Source: Corallochytrium limacisporum (lineage: Eukaryota; Opisthokonta). Taken from it: DNA of 64,000 nucleotides. The DNA is taken from positions 1 through 64,000 of the forward strand of contig PDIP01000077.1 in assembly GCA_002811645.1 (NCBI GenBank). Direction: 5' to 3'. Positions 20,040 through 30,558 of this stretch are shown here, one piece after another. The first letter of the stretch is position 1. Each line of letters begins with the position of its first letter. Position numbers and translations under genes: made by a program. Below the pieces are notes generated by a model. That model saw only the letters and a program-made list of their open reading frames with translations. It was not told where the DNA came from and made no database searches.

Positions 20040-21046
20040 GGTGCCTTGGGATCGAGTCTAGTGAAAGCTACTTGCCACCTCGCAAGTTGCGTTGCTAACG
20101 GGCGTTGGTCTGATCACTAAGGCTCTTGCTGTAGGTTTAGTACCCTCTTGGGCTCAGATTATAACCTTCTTGGTACGATGTGCGCCACCGCAAAATATAG
20201 TCGCCGCATGTGGATGATATTATTTGGAGCGTGCAGCCTCGTAGTTGTCGTGCGCAGCACAAGTGGTCGACATCTCAGAATGCACTGCCCACGGACCGCA
20301 GTTGCAGGAAATAAATGCCTCGGAGCCCGAATTTGCAGGCGCACGAATATTAAGGGGGTCAACGAAAACTGCAAGGAATTTTTACAATTATATCAGTGTC
20401 CCTCTCGCCAGTGGCGGGGACAACTGAGTGATGCAGTAAGTAATCTCGGTCGAGGCAGTGCCCGGTGGCGATCGAGATGGGTGCTTGCAAAATTTTCCGT
20501 ACTCTCAATACTACCACTATAGCCCGAACCCTCCCGATGAAGGGGTGCTATCGATCCGACACTTGTATCACCAACCAACCAACCAACCCCCCTCCCGACG
20601 CCGGGACGGTAGTTGGGGGCCTCCGGGTGGGTGGGGAAGGAGGGAGGTGTTTGCGTCTCTCTCCTTCGTCGAAGTATTTTCCGAAGATCCCTTTTCTCTC
20701 AGGGGGGGGGTTGGTCGCTGTGGCTTCATCTAAGGTCACTTGCAAAACCGCTCCGGAAGAAGAGGGGCGGGATGCCCTCCTCCCGGCAGCCCTCGTCCGG
20801 ACGACGGGCAAAGTGGTTGGTATTTTCGAGGGCGGACTCATCGGAGTCTATTTTTGGGCCCCACAGCCAGTCGCTTGCTGGTGTGTTTGTGTGGACCTGT
20901 TCGGGAACGAACGTGGCCAGGTATGCTATGCCCAACATGCTGATCCACCTTAGAAGCATGATTGGTGTGGTATTTGGGATTCGTCTTACCGAATTGATGC
21001 GGAACGTGATTTTCAAAACACCGCAGGGTTCTGGAGGCATTGTGAC
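20040..21046. other. Divergent intergenic region
   Basis: About 1 kb between the calpain start and the ACT-protein start, so it should hold both promoters. A 124-codon frame at 20148 (+) has a hydrophobic start but no known domain. AACC repeats lie at 20572-20588 and a G9 run at about 20702. Nothing else was recognised. Confidence 0.45.
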
Positions 21047-21451
21047 ATGACATTACCGAGCCTTAAGGTATTGGAGGAACGGTTCGCGGTTGTCCGGTTT
21101 GCTGCGCACGCAGACATTCCACAATGGGCATTCAAATCGAACAGTTTCTTCAGCATTACTAAAACAGATGAGGAGATTTCTATCACCTGCGCAGAAAAAA
21201 GCATCCCTTCAGAGATCCTTGATGACGTATCGACCATTGAGCGACCGTGGGTTGCGATCAAGATACTGGGCCCTTTAGATTTCGGACTCATTGGCATCTT
21301 ATCACATATCTCCAGTACTCTCGCCAAAGCCTCGGTTTCTATCTTCGCCATTTCCACTTACGATACAGACTATGTTCTTGTTAAAGAGGACAAGATAAGT
21401 GAAGCTCTGCCAGCCCTGCGTGACGATGGGTACCTAATCTCGGAACGATGA
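21047..21451 (+). CDS. ACT-domain protein (CASTOR/ACT_7-like)
   Basis: 134 residues, ATG start. It matches the small stand-alone ACT-domain proteins widespread in bacteria and some protists. The first half has FAVVRF, a polar loop and FFSITKTDEEISITC; the second has the diagnostic WVAIKILGPLDFGLIGIL, an ISSTLA helix, then SVSIFAISTYDTDYVLV. The same fold occurs in the arginine sensor CASTOR1. Such proteins are presumed to bind amino acids, but no ligand is established for this type. The full length matches the bacterial family, so it may have been acquired from bacteria (inference). Intact and intronless. Confidence 0.9.
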   Translation: MTLPSLKVLEERFAVVRFAAHADIPQWAFKSNSFFSITKTDEEISITCAEKSIPSEILDDVSTIERPWVAIKILGPLDFGLIGILSHISSTLAKASVSIFAISTYDTDYVLVKEDKISEALPALRDDGYLISER

Positions 21452-21950
21452 CCATTGGGTAACCACGGTGTAATGGCCGCGTTCGTCTCTGCCCAGACTA
21501 CAAAATCACCCTCGAGGGGGGAGGAGGAGGGGTTGGATTGGGTTGGGCGATCTCTTAAAATATATTTATCACTTTAGAATCACTTGATTTGATTTTCTTT
21601 GCCCGCCCCTGTGCCTGCTCAGAAATGTCCCGCCGCGGGACGCGCGAGGTGCCTGCTGCAGTGTTGAACATTTGCTGCATAGAAATTGCATACTAATTTA
21701 CATTCCTACATAACACAATGGGTCACAACCGCACAGTTTTGTTCTCTTTCTTATTTCACCATACTGAATGTACTGATCTTGTGGTGCCCACAAACAGTCG
21801 GGCATCCTGATAATGAATCATACACTTTGCCCTGTGGCGGTGGTGCATCTGTGTCTAAGCAATCATGCGGGGAATGCCGCATAGCATGGCCAGTTTTCAC
21901 AATGTCTAGAGATCATCTATACCCGGGATCTTCTACTTCATCTGTCGTAT

Positions 21951-22151
21951 TCACTTCATGTGCAACAATGTGAGTAGCCCAGCTACCTGCTTTGTCAGTT
22001 CCTGTGCCATCCTGCAGATGTACAACAACGGCTTGACATTGGCAAGATCCTCACACTCCTGCGGCGTAGATTCAATACCGGGGACATACAAATGCCCTAA
22101 TTCCAGCCAGTGCTTGTGAATGCAGCCCTGCGTGTGGCAGTAGTCAGAACT
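21951..22151 (-). pseudogene. Coding-like fragment with C-x4-C-x3-H motif
   Basis: A 66-codon open frame, bounded upstream by a TGA at 22152-22154 and ending at TGA 21951-21953. There is no ATG near its start. It reads like protein (YCHTQGCIHKHWLELGHL, then VPGIESTPQECEDL and a helical end). The Cys/His spacing C-x4-C-x3-H equals that of the second finger of the telomere-adjacent gene at 60-1670. It may be the last exon of an intron-containing gene or a gene relic. No family is assigned. Confidence 0.3.
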
Positions 22152-23569
22152 TCATCCAAGTTTCGCGCCCGAGGGCTTCAGATGGGAAGACGAGATTTGA
22201 TATAAAATAGAGTGTACTTTGTGCCAATACACTGGTTATGCGGCCTCATCTAGAAAAGAAGGAGGGCCCCGGTTCGTCCCTGCAGTGTTCCCGCCGTTTT
22301 TGTTATCCCTGATTCTCTCCATCTGCTAGAGACACACGGGGCACATACACATCCACAAACAGTGTGCCCTTTGCAAGCTGGAAATGGTGTTCTCCTGCAT
22401 GTCTTTATCCCCCTCATCACTGCCTCCCCGGAGCCCCCCGCGAGCGGACCCCCAATTAATGGCCTTCCTCTGTATAAGCCAGTCTGCGGCAGTGCACCAC
22501 CTTGCGACCGAAAAAGAATCCAATCCAATGGGCATGAAAGGGATGGTACGTGAAGCGCGCGGCAACCGTTTCGGCGTAAACCCCGAACCTTGCCGGAGGG
22601 AGGGACACCTGGAAGGAAATCCCAGCCATCGACGCCAATAGTAAACCAGTCAATCGCAGGAGGAGGTGAGAATGATATCACATACTGCTTCGTGGGTATT
22701 GGAGTTCGCATTGGCTGGTTTGTAGCTTCTGTCTTCAATCCCTCACGAAATGTGATATGGTAGTTAATGTTTGGCCACTTATGACAAAGAGCGGTGACCC
22801 CGACCACAGACTTCAGCATTTCCTGTTCCTTCCGCCACCCAAAAAAAAACACAAAAAACAGCAAAGAAAATTATCCATTGATCGCACAGCCGCGAAGTAT
22901 TTCCGAGGCGGGCCGGGTATTGAATGTGCCACGTGCTGAAATACATGGCACCGAATTTCGGCGGGCTTTGCAAGCGCAACACCGCGGCTCGGCGCCAGGC
23001 ATGCGCCCATAACATTCAGCACAACCTGTCCGCCTGACAGCGCACACAAGAGAGGTGCAAGAAAGGCCAAGAATTAAAAACGGAAAACATTCCAAAGTCA
23101 ACCCAAATGTATTGAGAGTTCATAATGAAGTAAATGTCCACTTGTCTAACAATTGATCCTATCGTTTTTGCTCCTCCATTGAGGCACCCGAGTGCGCGGC
23201 GAAAACAAAGACATGGGGGGAGGGGAGGGGTGTTCCCCGCCCGTGTTCTCTTTACAATCAACAATTAAAACTCTTGCGGTTGTTGTTGTTGTTGTTGAGT
23301 CCCAGCCTGCCTACTGTGTCTACACAGTGTGGGTAATTCCTATCCATTGACTACGCCGCCATTTTTCCCTGGTCACTCTGATCTGTTCTGACCGAAAAAA
23401 ACAAAAAGAGCAGCAGGGTAGACTACTCAACTTTTCCGCTACGTTTTTCTATACTCAATACACTGATCAATAGTTGTTGGCACATGAAGCAAGAACATGT
23501 ACCCAGGCTTAGAATAGAGTCACGGTGGCCTTTCTGAGGCATCTGCAAGAGAGAAGGCCATACCCTAGA

Positions 23570-24195
23570 TTATCGGTGGGATGGCCGGGCAGGCAGTATC
23601 TGGTGTACGGCCTCGTGAGCAACCGCAGCACATCCCGGAATGACCAGGACCAAAAGCTGTGCATAAAGAAAAAGGGAGGGGAGGAGGATTAAAAAGATGA
23701 CTCGGATTACGGCAGCATGTGGTGCTTGAGTACTGTGGTAAGGAGAACACCCCCGTACGAAGAGATCGAGCATGAGTGGACCTGAAAGAGAAGTGCAAAG
23801 AGGAGGTTTACGCGATCAACAGCAAAATCATCCGTAGCGATCGACTACGTTGTACCGTGCACATACCCAATCTGATACTGAGAGAATAGGAGACAGATTG
23901 CCATTTGTGGGAGACATAGGGAAGGAGCCTGACGCATCTGTCGTTGATACCAGCAACACGAGTTAACCATATTTGCGATTGACTCGAATCTTTTCGGATA
24001 CAGACCACTCTTCCTAGTAACTTTTATATTGACATGTTCCACCTAAAAATACAGTTTTACAATTTCCGAAGCAAGCCCCAAGGGCATAGCGGCAATCTCT
24101 ATGTTGCATATTTCCTTTCCCGTTTCTGTGTAGAGTCCAGCCACATAGTAAAATAGAGAACAACCGGGGCTATTCCTCAAACTCTGCAAAAGGAG
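23570..24195 (-). other. Possible multi-exon gene or decayed gene
   Basis: Read on the minus strand, a frame beginning after a TTTTGCAG at about 24192 gives a non-repetitive protein-like stretch (YYVAGLYTETGKE, then IEIAAMPLGLASEI). It meets one TAG and continues in the same frame (VEHVNIKVTRKSGLYPKRFES) to about 23870. Pyrimidine-rich AG acceptor-like sites follow, including TTCTCTTTCAG near 23790, and a 52-nt GTAATCC...GCACAG segment could be an intron. The exact splicing is not determinable by eye and no domain was recognised. Confidence 0.2.
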
Positions 24196-25740
24196 ATCTT
24201 GTTTATTTCAGATCTTTACGATTAGAAAAAGACACTCTGTCGCGGTCGTGATCTACTTCTAGCACTAAGTCCACGATCACTATCGCTTTGTGACACCCTT
24301 TCCACACCCGCCAGGAGATCGGAATCGAAAGGGGAAGAGTCGGGGACGGGTCGACCAGCCCGCATGGCAATTTTCGTGCCCCTCCTCTGCACATTCGATT
24401 TGCAAATCACAAAGTGCCGACAAAAAAAAAACCAAAAAATAAAAAGAAACCGGTGGAGAAGACAAAGCGATACCCGCTTGTGCAAGCAGCAGCAGAGCAA
24501 GGAGTGCGGGGGATTGTGCTCAGTCCACGGTACACTCCGCACCAAAATTCAGTAAGGATGGATACCAGAAAATTGACAGCAGAAAGGGGGTGGGTAGGGG
24601 CGGGGCAGAGTTGCCAGAGCATCGATTTCCGTTTGCAGAATCAAACCGCGGTGCACCCAACGGAGATTATACACTGGAAACATTGGGTTTGTCGCGGGAT
24701 TAATTGCCAACCCGTCGTGTGCACGCAGAGGAGAAGAGATAGAAGGATTAATACCCAAGAGATTAACAGCTACTACAAGACATTCGGTTTAAGTCACGAA
24801 AACAAAACCCTGCGATCCCCGGGCGCGTGTTGGTGAATGAGATCACCCTTAACACACGCAAACACACCTACATTTTTTTTCCTTTGGGCAACTGCGGACC
24901 ATGAGCGTTCAAGAAGCAAGACAATTGCCTGACTATCTAATAGTCGTCGTCACCTTGAATTCCATGATGGGTGCCCGTTCCCGGTTGCAAACCCGAACTA
25001 CCAGGCCCGCTCGAGCCGCCTTCATACAATATCGATAACTTCATCTCTCCCACTGCGGCAGAATGTCTTTTTCCATTTACTTCTCTACCACCTGCGCAGC
25101 GGCAGCGCTCTTTAAGAGGGATTCATCGCCTCAGGTTGCACGTACCCTGTTCGCCAATGAGCGCCAAGGAATCGCTTGCAAATTACCGGCAGTCAGGAGC
25201 CCCCGCCCCACACGCCTACTGCGAGTGATTGACAGTTCGAAGCCAGCTTGTCCGGTCCCCGCTTTGGCTATTCTGCGCAGCGCTCCTCTGACTCATCATT
25301 TTGCGAAATCACTCTCCCCTACTTGCTCGTATATTCAGTATTAAGAATGCGTACCAGCCGGAGAGCCAGGCAGCCGGACTGGGGAACAAGTCCGCTGTGC
25401 ACACACCGTCCGACATCAAAGCACGTAAGATAAACTGTTCTGTTAGCCCGATACGAATCATTCCATTGTCATAGCGGATCACTGACTTTTACTGGGGGGG
25501 GCTCCCCTCAAAAAGCCACCTAGGACGGCCCGGGTAGGGCCAGGCCAAGCATTGGCCTGGAAAAGCACACACACTAGTAGCAGTGTCACCAAGTGGGTTC
25601 GCCCGCGAAGTCCAGTCCATTCCTTATACTGCAAGTTAACCGCCTACAGCATCATATCACTTCCCCTGAATTGGAAACGGAGAAATGGCGGCCCATTCAG
25701 GGATTGTGTGAGTTCTTGCTGAAAACAACACCGAACTGTG

Positions 25741-25748
25741 TATAAAAC
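25741..25748 (+). promoter_or_regulatory. TATA-like box before zinc-ribbon micro-ORF
   Basis: TATAAAAC lies 44 bp before the ATG of the 28-codon frame at 25785, a plausible core-promoter distance with a short leader. Confidence 0.35.
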
Positions 25749-25784
25749 TACTTTCTTAAAAAATAACAAACTCCCGTCGTGAGA

Positions 25785-25871
25785 ATGGGTAACTGCCCGA
25801 AATGTATGGAAAAAAAGAGCCATGTTGATTCCGATACGCTTTCTGAATGCAGGATCTGTGGGAGAATTTGA
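25785..25871 (+). CDS. 28-codon zinc-ribbon-like micro-ORF
   Basis: A short ATG-to-TGA frame encoding MGNCPKCMEKK followed by CRICGRI. It has two CxxC knuckles separated by 17-18 residues (NCPKC and ECRIC-G), the layout of a minimal zinc ribbon. A TATA-like box stands 44 bp upstream. It could be a real microprotein, the first exon of a larger gene, or chance. No neighbour explains it. Confidence 0.25.
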   Translation: MGNCPKCMEKKSHVDSDTLSECRICGRI

Positions 25872-26084
25872 TCACCGATCCATTACTGTCCTTTGCCTTT
25901 GCCACTCCGTTCCATTCTGTGTTTCCATATCCAATGTATCGCTTCTGTCATTGCTGTTTCTTTCGTAAACGAATGCTTACTGTTTACCTTTTCGTGCCTG
26001 GCTGAGCTGATATTAGTGTGTAACTGACGTCTAGTCACGGTGTGGGCGCTCCTCCGTCCAGGCCCTAACATAGAGTACTAATCT

Positions 26085-26110
26085 GTGTATTAGCTAGCTA
26101 GCTAACACAC
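26085..26110. repeat. 26-bp near-perfect palindrome
   Basis: The central 16 bp TTAGCTAGCTAGCTAA is a perfect palindrome and the arms GTGTA / ACACAC extend it with one mismatch. It could extrude as a hairpin or be a dimeric protein site; no neighbouring gene suggests which. Confidence 0.7.
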
Positions 26111-29100
26111 AAACCGACCCGGAAATATTGATGGTCATTTTCGTCCGAATGAGGTCATTCTGCGACGAGCATCGCAATACTGAACGCATTGCCACATGCC
26201 CCTGTACGCCAAAAAATCACACCGTATAGAGTGTTACCGTACGCCCAAATCTGCGCAAGCAATACTACCAGCCATTCACCATCACCCCTACACACCTCCT
26301 TCCACCTCCGCAACCATGTCCATCTCATCACATTCCTTCTCTCGCAGGTGTTCCATTTCTAACTGATCCTCTGATTTTCTAAGCTACTTTTTGGAAACGC
26401 AGATTCCAACCCGTCAACTCGCTAAGGACGGATATACCCGTCCGGTTCTCTTCGTAAACTATTGTATTTTCACCTTTGGTCTCCCTTTGCCCAGGAGGCC
26501 TTTATAATCGATGTCTGTTTGACTTGCGTTCTTCTCGACGCTTCCTTTCTTCTTCTTTCCGGCGCGCCATCCCCGATCTTTCTTACTTCGTTATCAGCAG
26601 CTAATTTCCTAGTACAATGGAAGACCCTTTGCTTGCTTGCCATGCTGCCACTGGGACAGTTGTCTGCTCGCTCGCTCGCGAGTCCCCGAGTCTTTTATTT
26701 TTTTTCCGTCTCCTCCCCGTTGTCCATTTCGCTGGGATCAAAATTCTCCACTCCGGATTCTCATGTATGTTAAGTATAGAAAAAACCCGGTGCGATGAAA
26801 CACCCAGGCAAGTTGTGGCCGGCGAAAAGAACGTTCAACATAAACTTAGCGGGTTCACTGGCATTTGTGTTCCAGTTTCTCTTTTCTATTTTTGTATCCA
26901 ATTGTCCTCACAGCATGGTGTAAAACGTAAGCGATGCTTCGGAAGGACCGCGATGCGAAGACATATGAGTAGTATTTTCCTGTCCTGCGTGTCTCCTACA
27001 GGGCCCATCAAACTCTGCTCTTTGCAAGGGCCCAAACCTTAGAAAAAGAAAAAAAAATGAAAAAAATGAAAGACGATCGGTCATTCAAAAGAGACACAGA
27101 GTCTGTGCAACAGTTCGGTGGACGGGGTCGGTTGCTATTGGGATGGACCTACGGACGATATGCGCGCATGGCAAGGCGTGGTAGTTGCGTTGGTCAGGCG
27201 TGTCTTTGGCGTTAAAACTCTCTAAGATCCCAGTTTGCGCAATGATTTTTCTTTGTCGGTAAGAGCCCCCTTGTCCGAGGTTTCGAACTGCTCAGCTGAT
27301 TGAGACCCGCCCAATGGCTCAACCATCCTCGCTTCCTCTTTTTTTTTTCTTTTGCGGTCGTGTCTGCTGTCGGCGGTGAAATTTCCCTCCCTTAGTTCAT
27401 GACCAACTTTTTGCGCCAGCGGACCGAGCCCGCGTGTAGATGGAAGGCAAGCCAGAGTGTGTGTGTTATTTTTTTCTCCCAGTTACTACTACCAAAATGC
27501 CGCAACAGCCTCGTGATTTCCAAAAGCGATAGAGAATGCCTCCACGCTCACTTTCTCTGCCGCACCAAACTCATCTCGCTGGCGAGGGGACTGCCGAACG
27601 GGAAACCGGAGACTCATTTGCAGTAGTCTTGTCCTGCACGGGTACGACCTTCTCTCAGACCCGTGGCTGCCAACTCATTGTGACAGCATAGCGTACCGTA
27701 GCAGCAGCGGGGAAGAAGGTTTTCCACCCAATGCTTGTAATTACAAAAAACTACCCGCACCAAGTCTACGCTCACCTGCTAAACCGCACAAATTATGCGG
27801 CCAGTCTACGCCCTTGATTTCATCTCAGTACTACTACTATTAAATTAGCTGCTCCGCATGTGACGCTGCTCACCATCCATCATGAGCCATGGCTTGAATG
27901 AAATTGCCTCCTCTTGTCGGAAGAAGCAACTATGGTGTTGGCAACTTCCGCATGCTGTGTATGTATAGCCCACGTATATGCCTATTGGTTGCCCCTCTAC
28001 TACCCATATGCGCCCGTGCCTACTGTTGCTGTGCTGCTGTGCTGAAGTGAGTGTGTGTGGGTTGGGGCCCCCCCCAGTGCTCTCGATTCTTTGTCTTTTT
28101 TGGCTGGTCCCTTCGGTAGGGCTCCCCTCCTTTTGCCCCGAGCGGGAGCGCAAAATGAACGGAAAGCTTAGGTATTCTGGCCAATGGTCTTCGTATTTTT
28201 CTGTTGTGACCTGTGGGTCACCCACCAATTCCTCGTGGTGGCTGGCCCCTGTTTACCTTGCAAAGGTGCGATTCCCTGGCTCTTATTTGTCCCTTTCCGT
28301 TTGCACTGGGGCAATGCAGTAGATTCTGGAACCATCCAGTTGACCAACAAAAAGTCCCCGTGCCATGGCGGAAAACCAAAAGCCGTGTTCCTTTCTCATA
28401 ATATTCAGTATGGAACCACGATACGCAGCGGAAGGGGGAGGAGGGGGTGTTACCCCTCCTACCCCTTTGAGCACGCACGCTCTGTTTCCCACTTGCGGGA
28501 GACGCAGTGCACGCCCTTCCCCAGGACAAGCAGCAATATATCAATCCACTGCACCACACCAATCCACTTCAACCAAGCGAAAAGCACGTCAGTGGTGCAA
28601 ATCCTACGCTTCTCCTTCCTTCCTGCGCTACTCTCCCCACAGGGCGTCTCCCCCGCCCCTCTTCTTTCTCTCTCTCTCCCTCTCTCTCTCTTCCCTTCCT
28701 CCTGCGCGTTCGCTCTGCCCCCTTCCCGCTGGGGGGGTGGGGGACCGACCACCCAAAAGTTCCCCTCACCAAGGAGCGCGGAAAAGGATCCAGCGATTTA
28801 ACACGCCCTCCTCCCCCTTCCCTCGTCCTTCCGCCAATCTCTTCCTCCTCTTGCCTGCTCAGTCTCGTGGTGGTGCTTGCGCATGCCGTTGTAGGGGGAC
28901 TTGCCATTGGTTTAGTACCGAAATACTACGGTATCGATTTCCTTCGGAATTCTTGTTTCCCATATCCCCACACTGATTTTCTCTCGCTGTCATGCCTTTT
29001 TTTTGTATTGCTAGGCGCAGATCCCGAGGCCGCGAGCAACATCTATTGATTTAGTATAGATATTTTTTGCCATTGATGGTGGGGGAGGATAGGGAGGCAT

Positions 29101-29164
29101 GGGAAAAACTTCCCGAACTGTTGCCATACAGAGATGGAGCGGTAGGGGACCACGGGCGAGCGAT

Positions 29165-29209
29165 GAGAGAGAGAGAGAGAGAGAGAGGGAGACTGGGAGA
29201 GTGAGAGAG

Positions 29210-29245
<36 letters not shown>
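29165..29245. repeat. GA microsatellite
   Basis: Two blocks of pure GA separated by GGGAGACTGGGAGAGTG-like variants. Confidence 0.9.
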
Positions 29246-29248
<3 letters not shown>

Positions 29249-30558
29249 AGAGAGAGATGATTTGAAACACCGGGAGAGACCGTGACCAACCCCGCACGTA
29301 GAGAAGGAAAAAATTAATTTTCGTCTCAAATCACGGGGTGGCAACAGCGGTACATAAAGTACTGAACTCGCGGTCACGCCCAGGGGGGGCCCTACCTCTC
29401 CTCCCCTCCCAAGCGGTTCCTCGCCCGTAAAAACTTTTTTTCTTCGGTTCTTGTCCCGTCGGGAATCAACCCTTCCTCCCCTCCCGTTTTCTGTCCCGCC
29501 TTCCCCCCCCCCCTCTCCCTTCCTCCCCATCTCTCCCTTCCGGGCCATTGCCCACTGACTTCGTTGGCAGCTGCTGCCTTTTCGAGTGTGGGTGTGCGCC
29601 GCGAAATCTGCCACTGCCCGGAGACGCCCTTTGTGTTGGTGGGGCCTTACTTCCAAACTTCCAGCACCCAAACAAACCGCAGTGTGAATCTGTTCACCGT
29701 AGGACTTATATTTTTAGTACTGAACGGGCGGCGATTGGGGCAGGGCAGGAGGGTCTTTGGGCGAAGAGATTTTTGGCTCCTGTTCTTGTTTTCTTGCGTT
29801 GGGTTTTGTGTACGTGTGCAAACCTTCCCGGCCACCGCGCAAAAAAAAAAGGGCGGGCTTCGGTGGGTTTTCCAAGGTTCCCGAGCCCGTCCAGCCCATA
29901 GAAAAAGCCTTACGAAGACGGGAAACCAAAAAAAAAATGGAAGAAAAAGGAAAAGGAGAAGTGGGACAATTAAAAAGGAGGAAGCGAAAATAGAAATGAG
30001 ACTTCATACACAAACAGAAAACGGAAGACTGGCTCCCCCCTTGTTACAGGTATGCTGTGATTACGATGGTCCAAAGTCAGTAGTAAATATTCCCGAGATA
30101 TTGCCGGCTTTCGGTATTCCTTTCTTGCCTACCTTGTTCGTCGCTCGACGACGGTGGGGAATCCGATTAAGCACCGAACGCGCCGCATACACGCACGCAC
30201 GCAGGCCTCGTCAGAGCGATGAATTCGACGCCAGTGTCGGTTCTTACGTCCTTGTACCGTTGGTGTTTGTACATATTTTGGCTGATGTGTTTGTGTTCTT
30301 ATCGGCTTATTCGATGTTTCCCTTGGTTGCGAGGCAAAGCACCATTAGGAAGCTGTCGTGTCAGTACAGGTATGTCAAGAACGACATGACGGTTTGTGTG
30401 AAGCCTAGACGAATTGATCGCTGTATAGTGTACCATCGACTAGCGACACACGGTTTTATGCTTACGGGAAAACATAACATATGGTTCTTTAGCAACAGAC
30501 TTTAGTCCCACTCGTTTTAGTTTAACGCAAAATTAGCGCAACAAACTAGAAAGCCGCT

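Larger units (their letters stand above)
21452..30558. other. 9-kb gene-poor region
   Basis: No gene with a recognisable domain over 9.1 kb. Short coding-like pieces are listed separately (21951-22151, 23570-24195, 25785-25871). Other ATG frames of 93-141 codons at 25063 and 26617 (+) show no family resemblance. A GTT array lies at 23280-23297, a GA array at 29165-29245, and C runs near 28070 and 29506. It may hold intron-rich genes, decayed genes or non-coding transcripts; transcript data are needed to tell. Confidence 0.5.

Noticed and set aside
27270-27315. Minus-strand AGTTCGAAAC resembling a tRNA B box
   Set aside because: No T stem pairing and no acceptor stem at the needed distance.
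29011-29671. 206-codon minus-strand frame with Ser-Leu repeats
   Set aside because: It runs through the GA microsatellite and C-rich tracts and shows no domain.
29564-30505. 313-codon plus-strand frame before the GT8 gene
   Set aside because: It starts at CTG, is full of A-run-derived Lys and shows no recognised domain.
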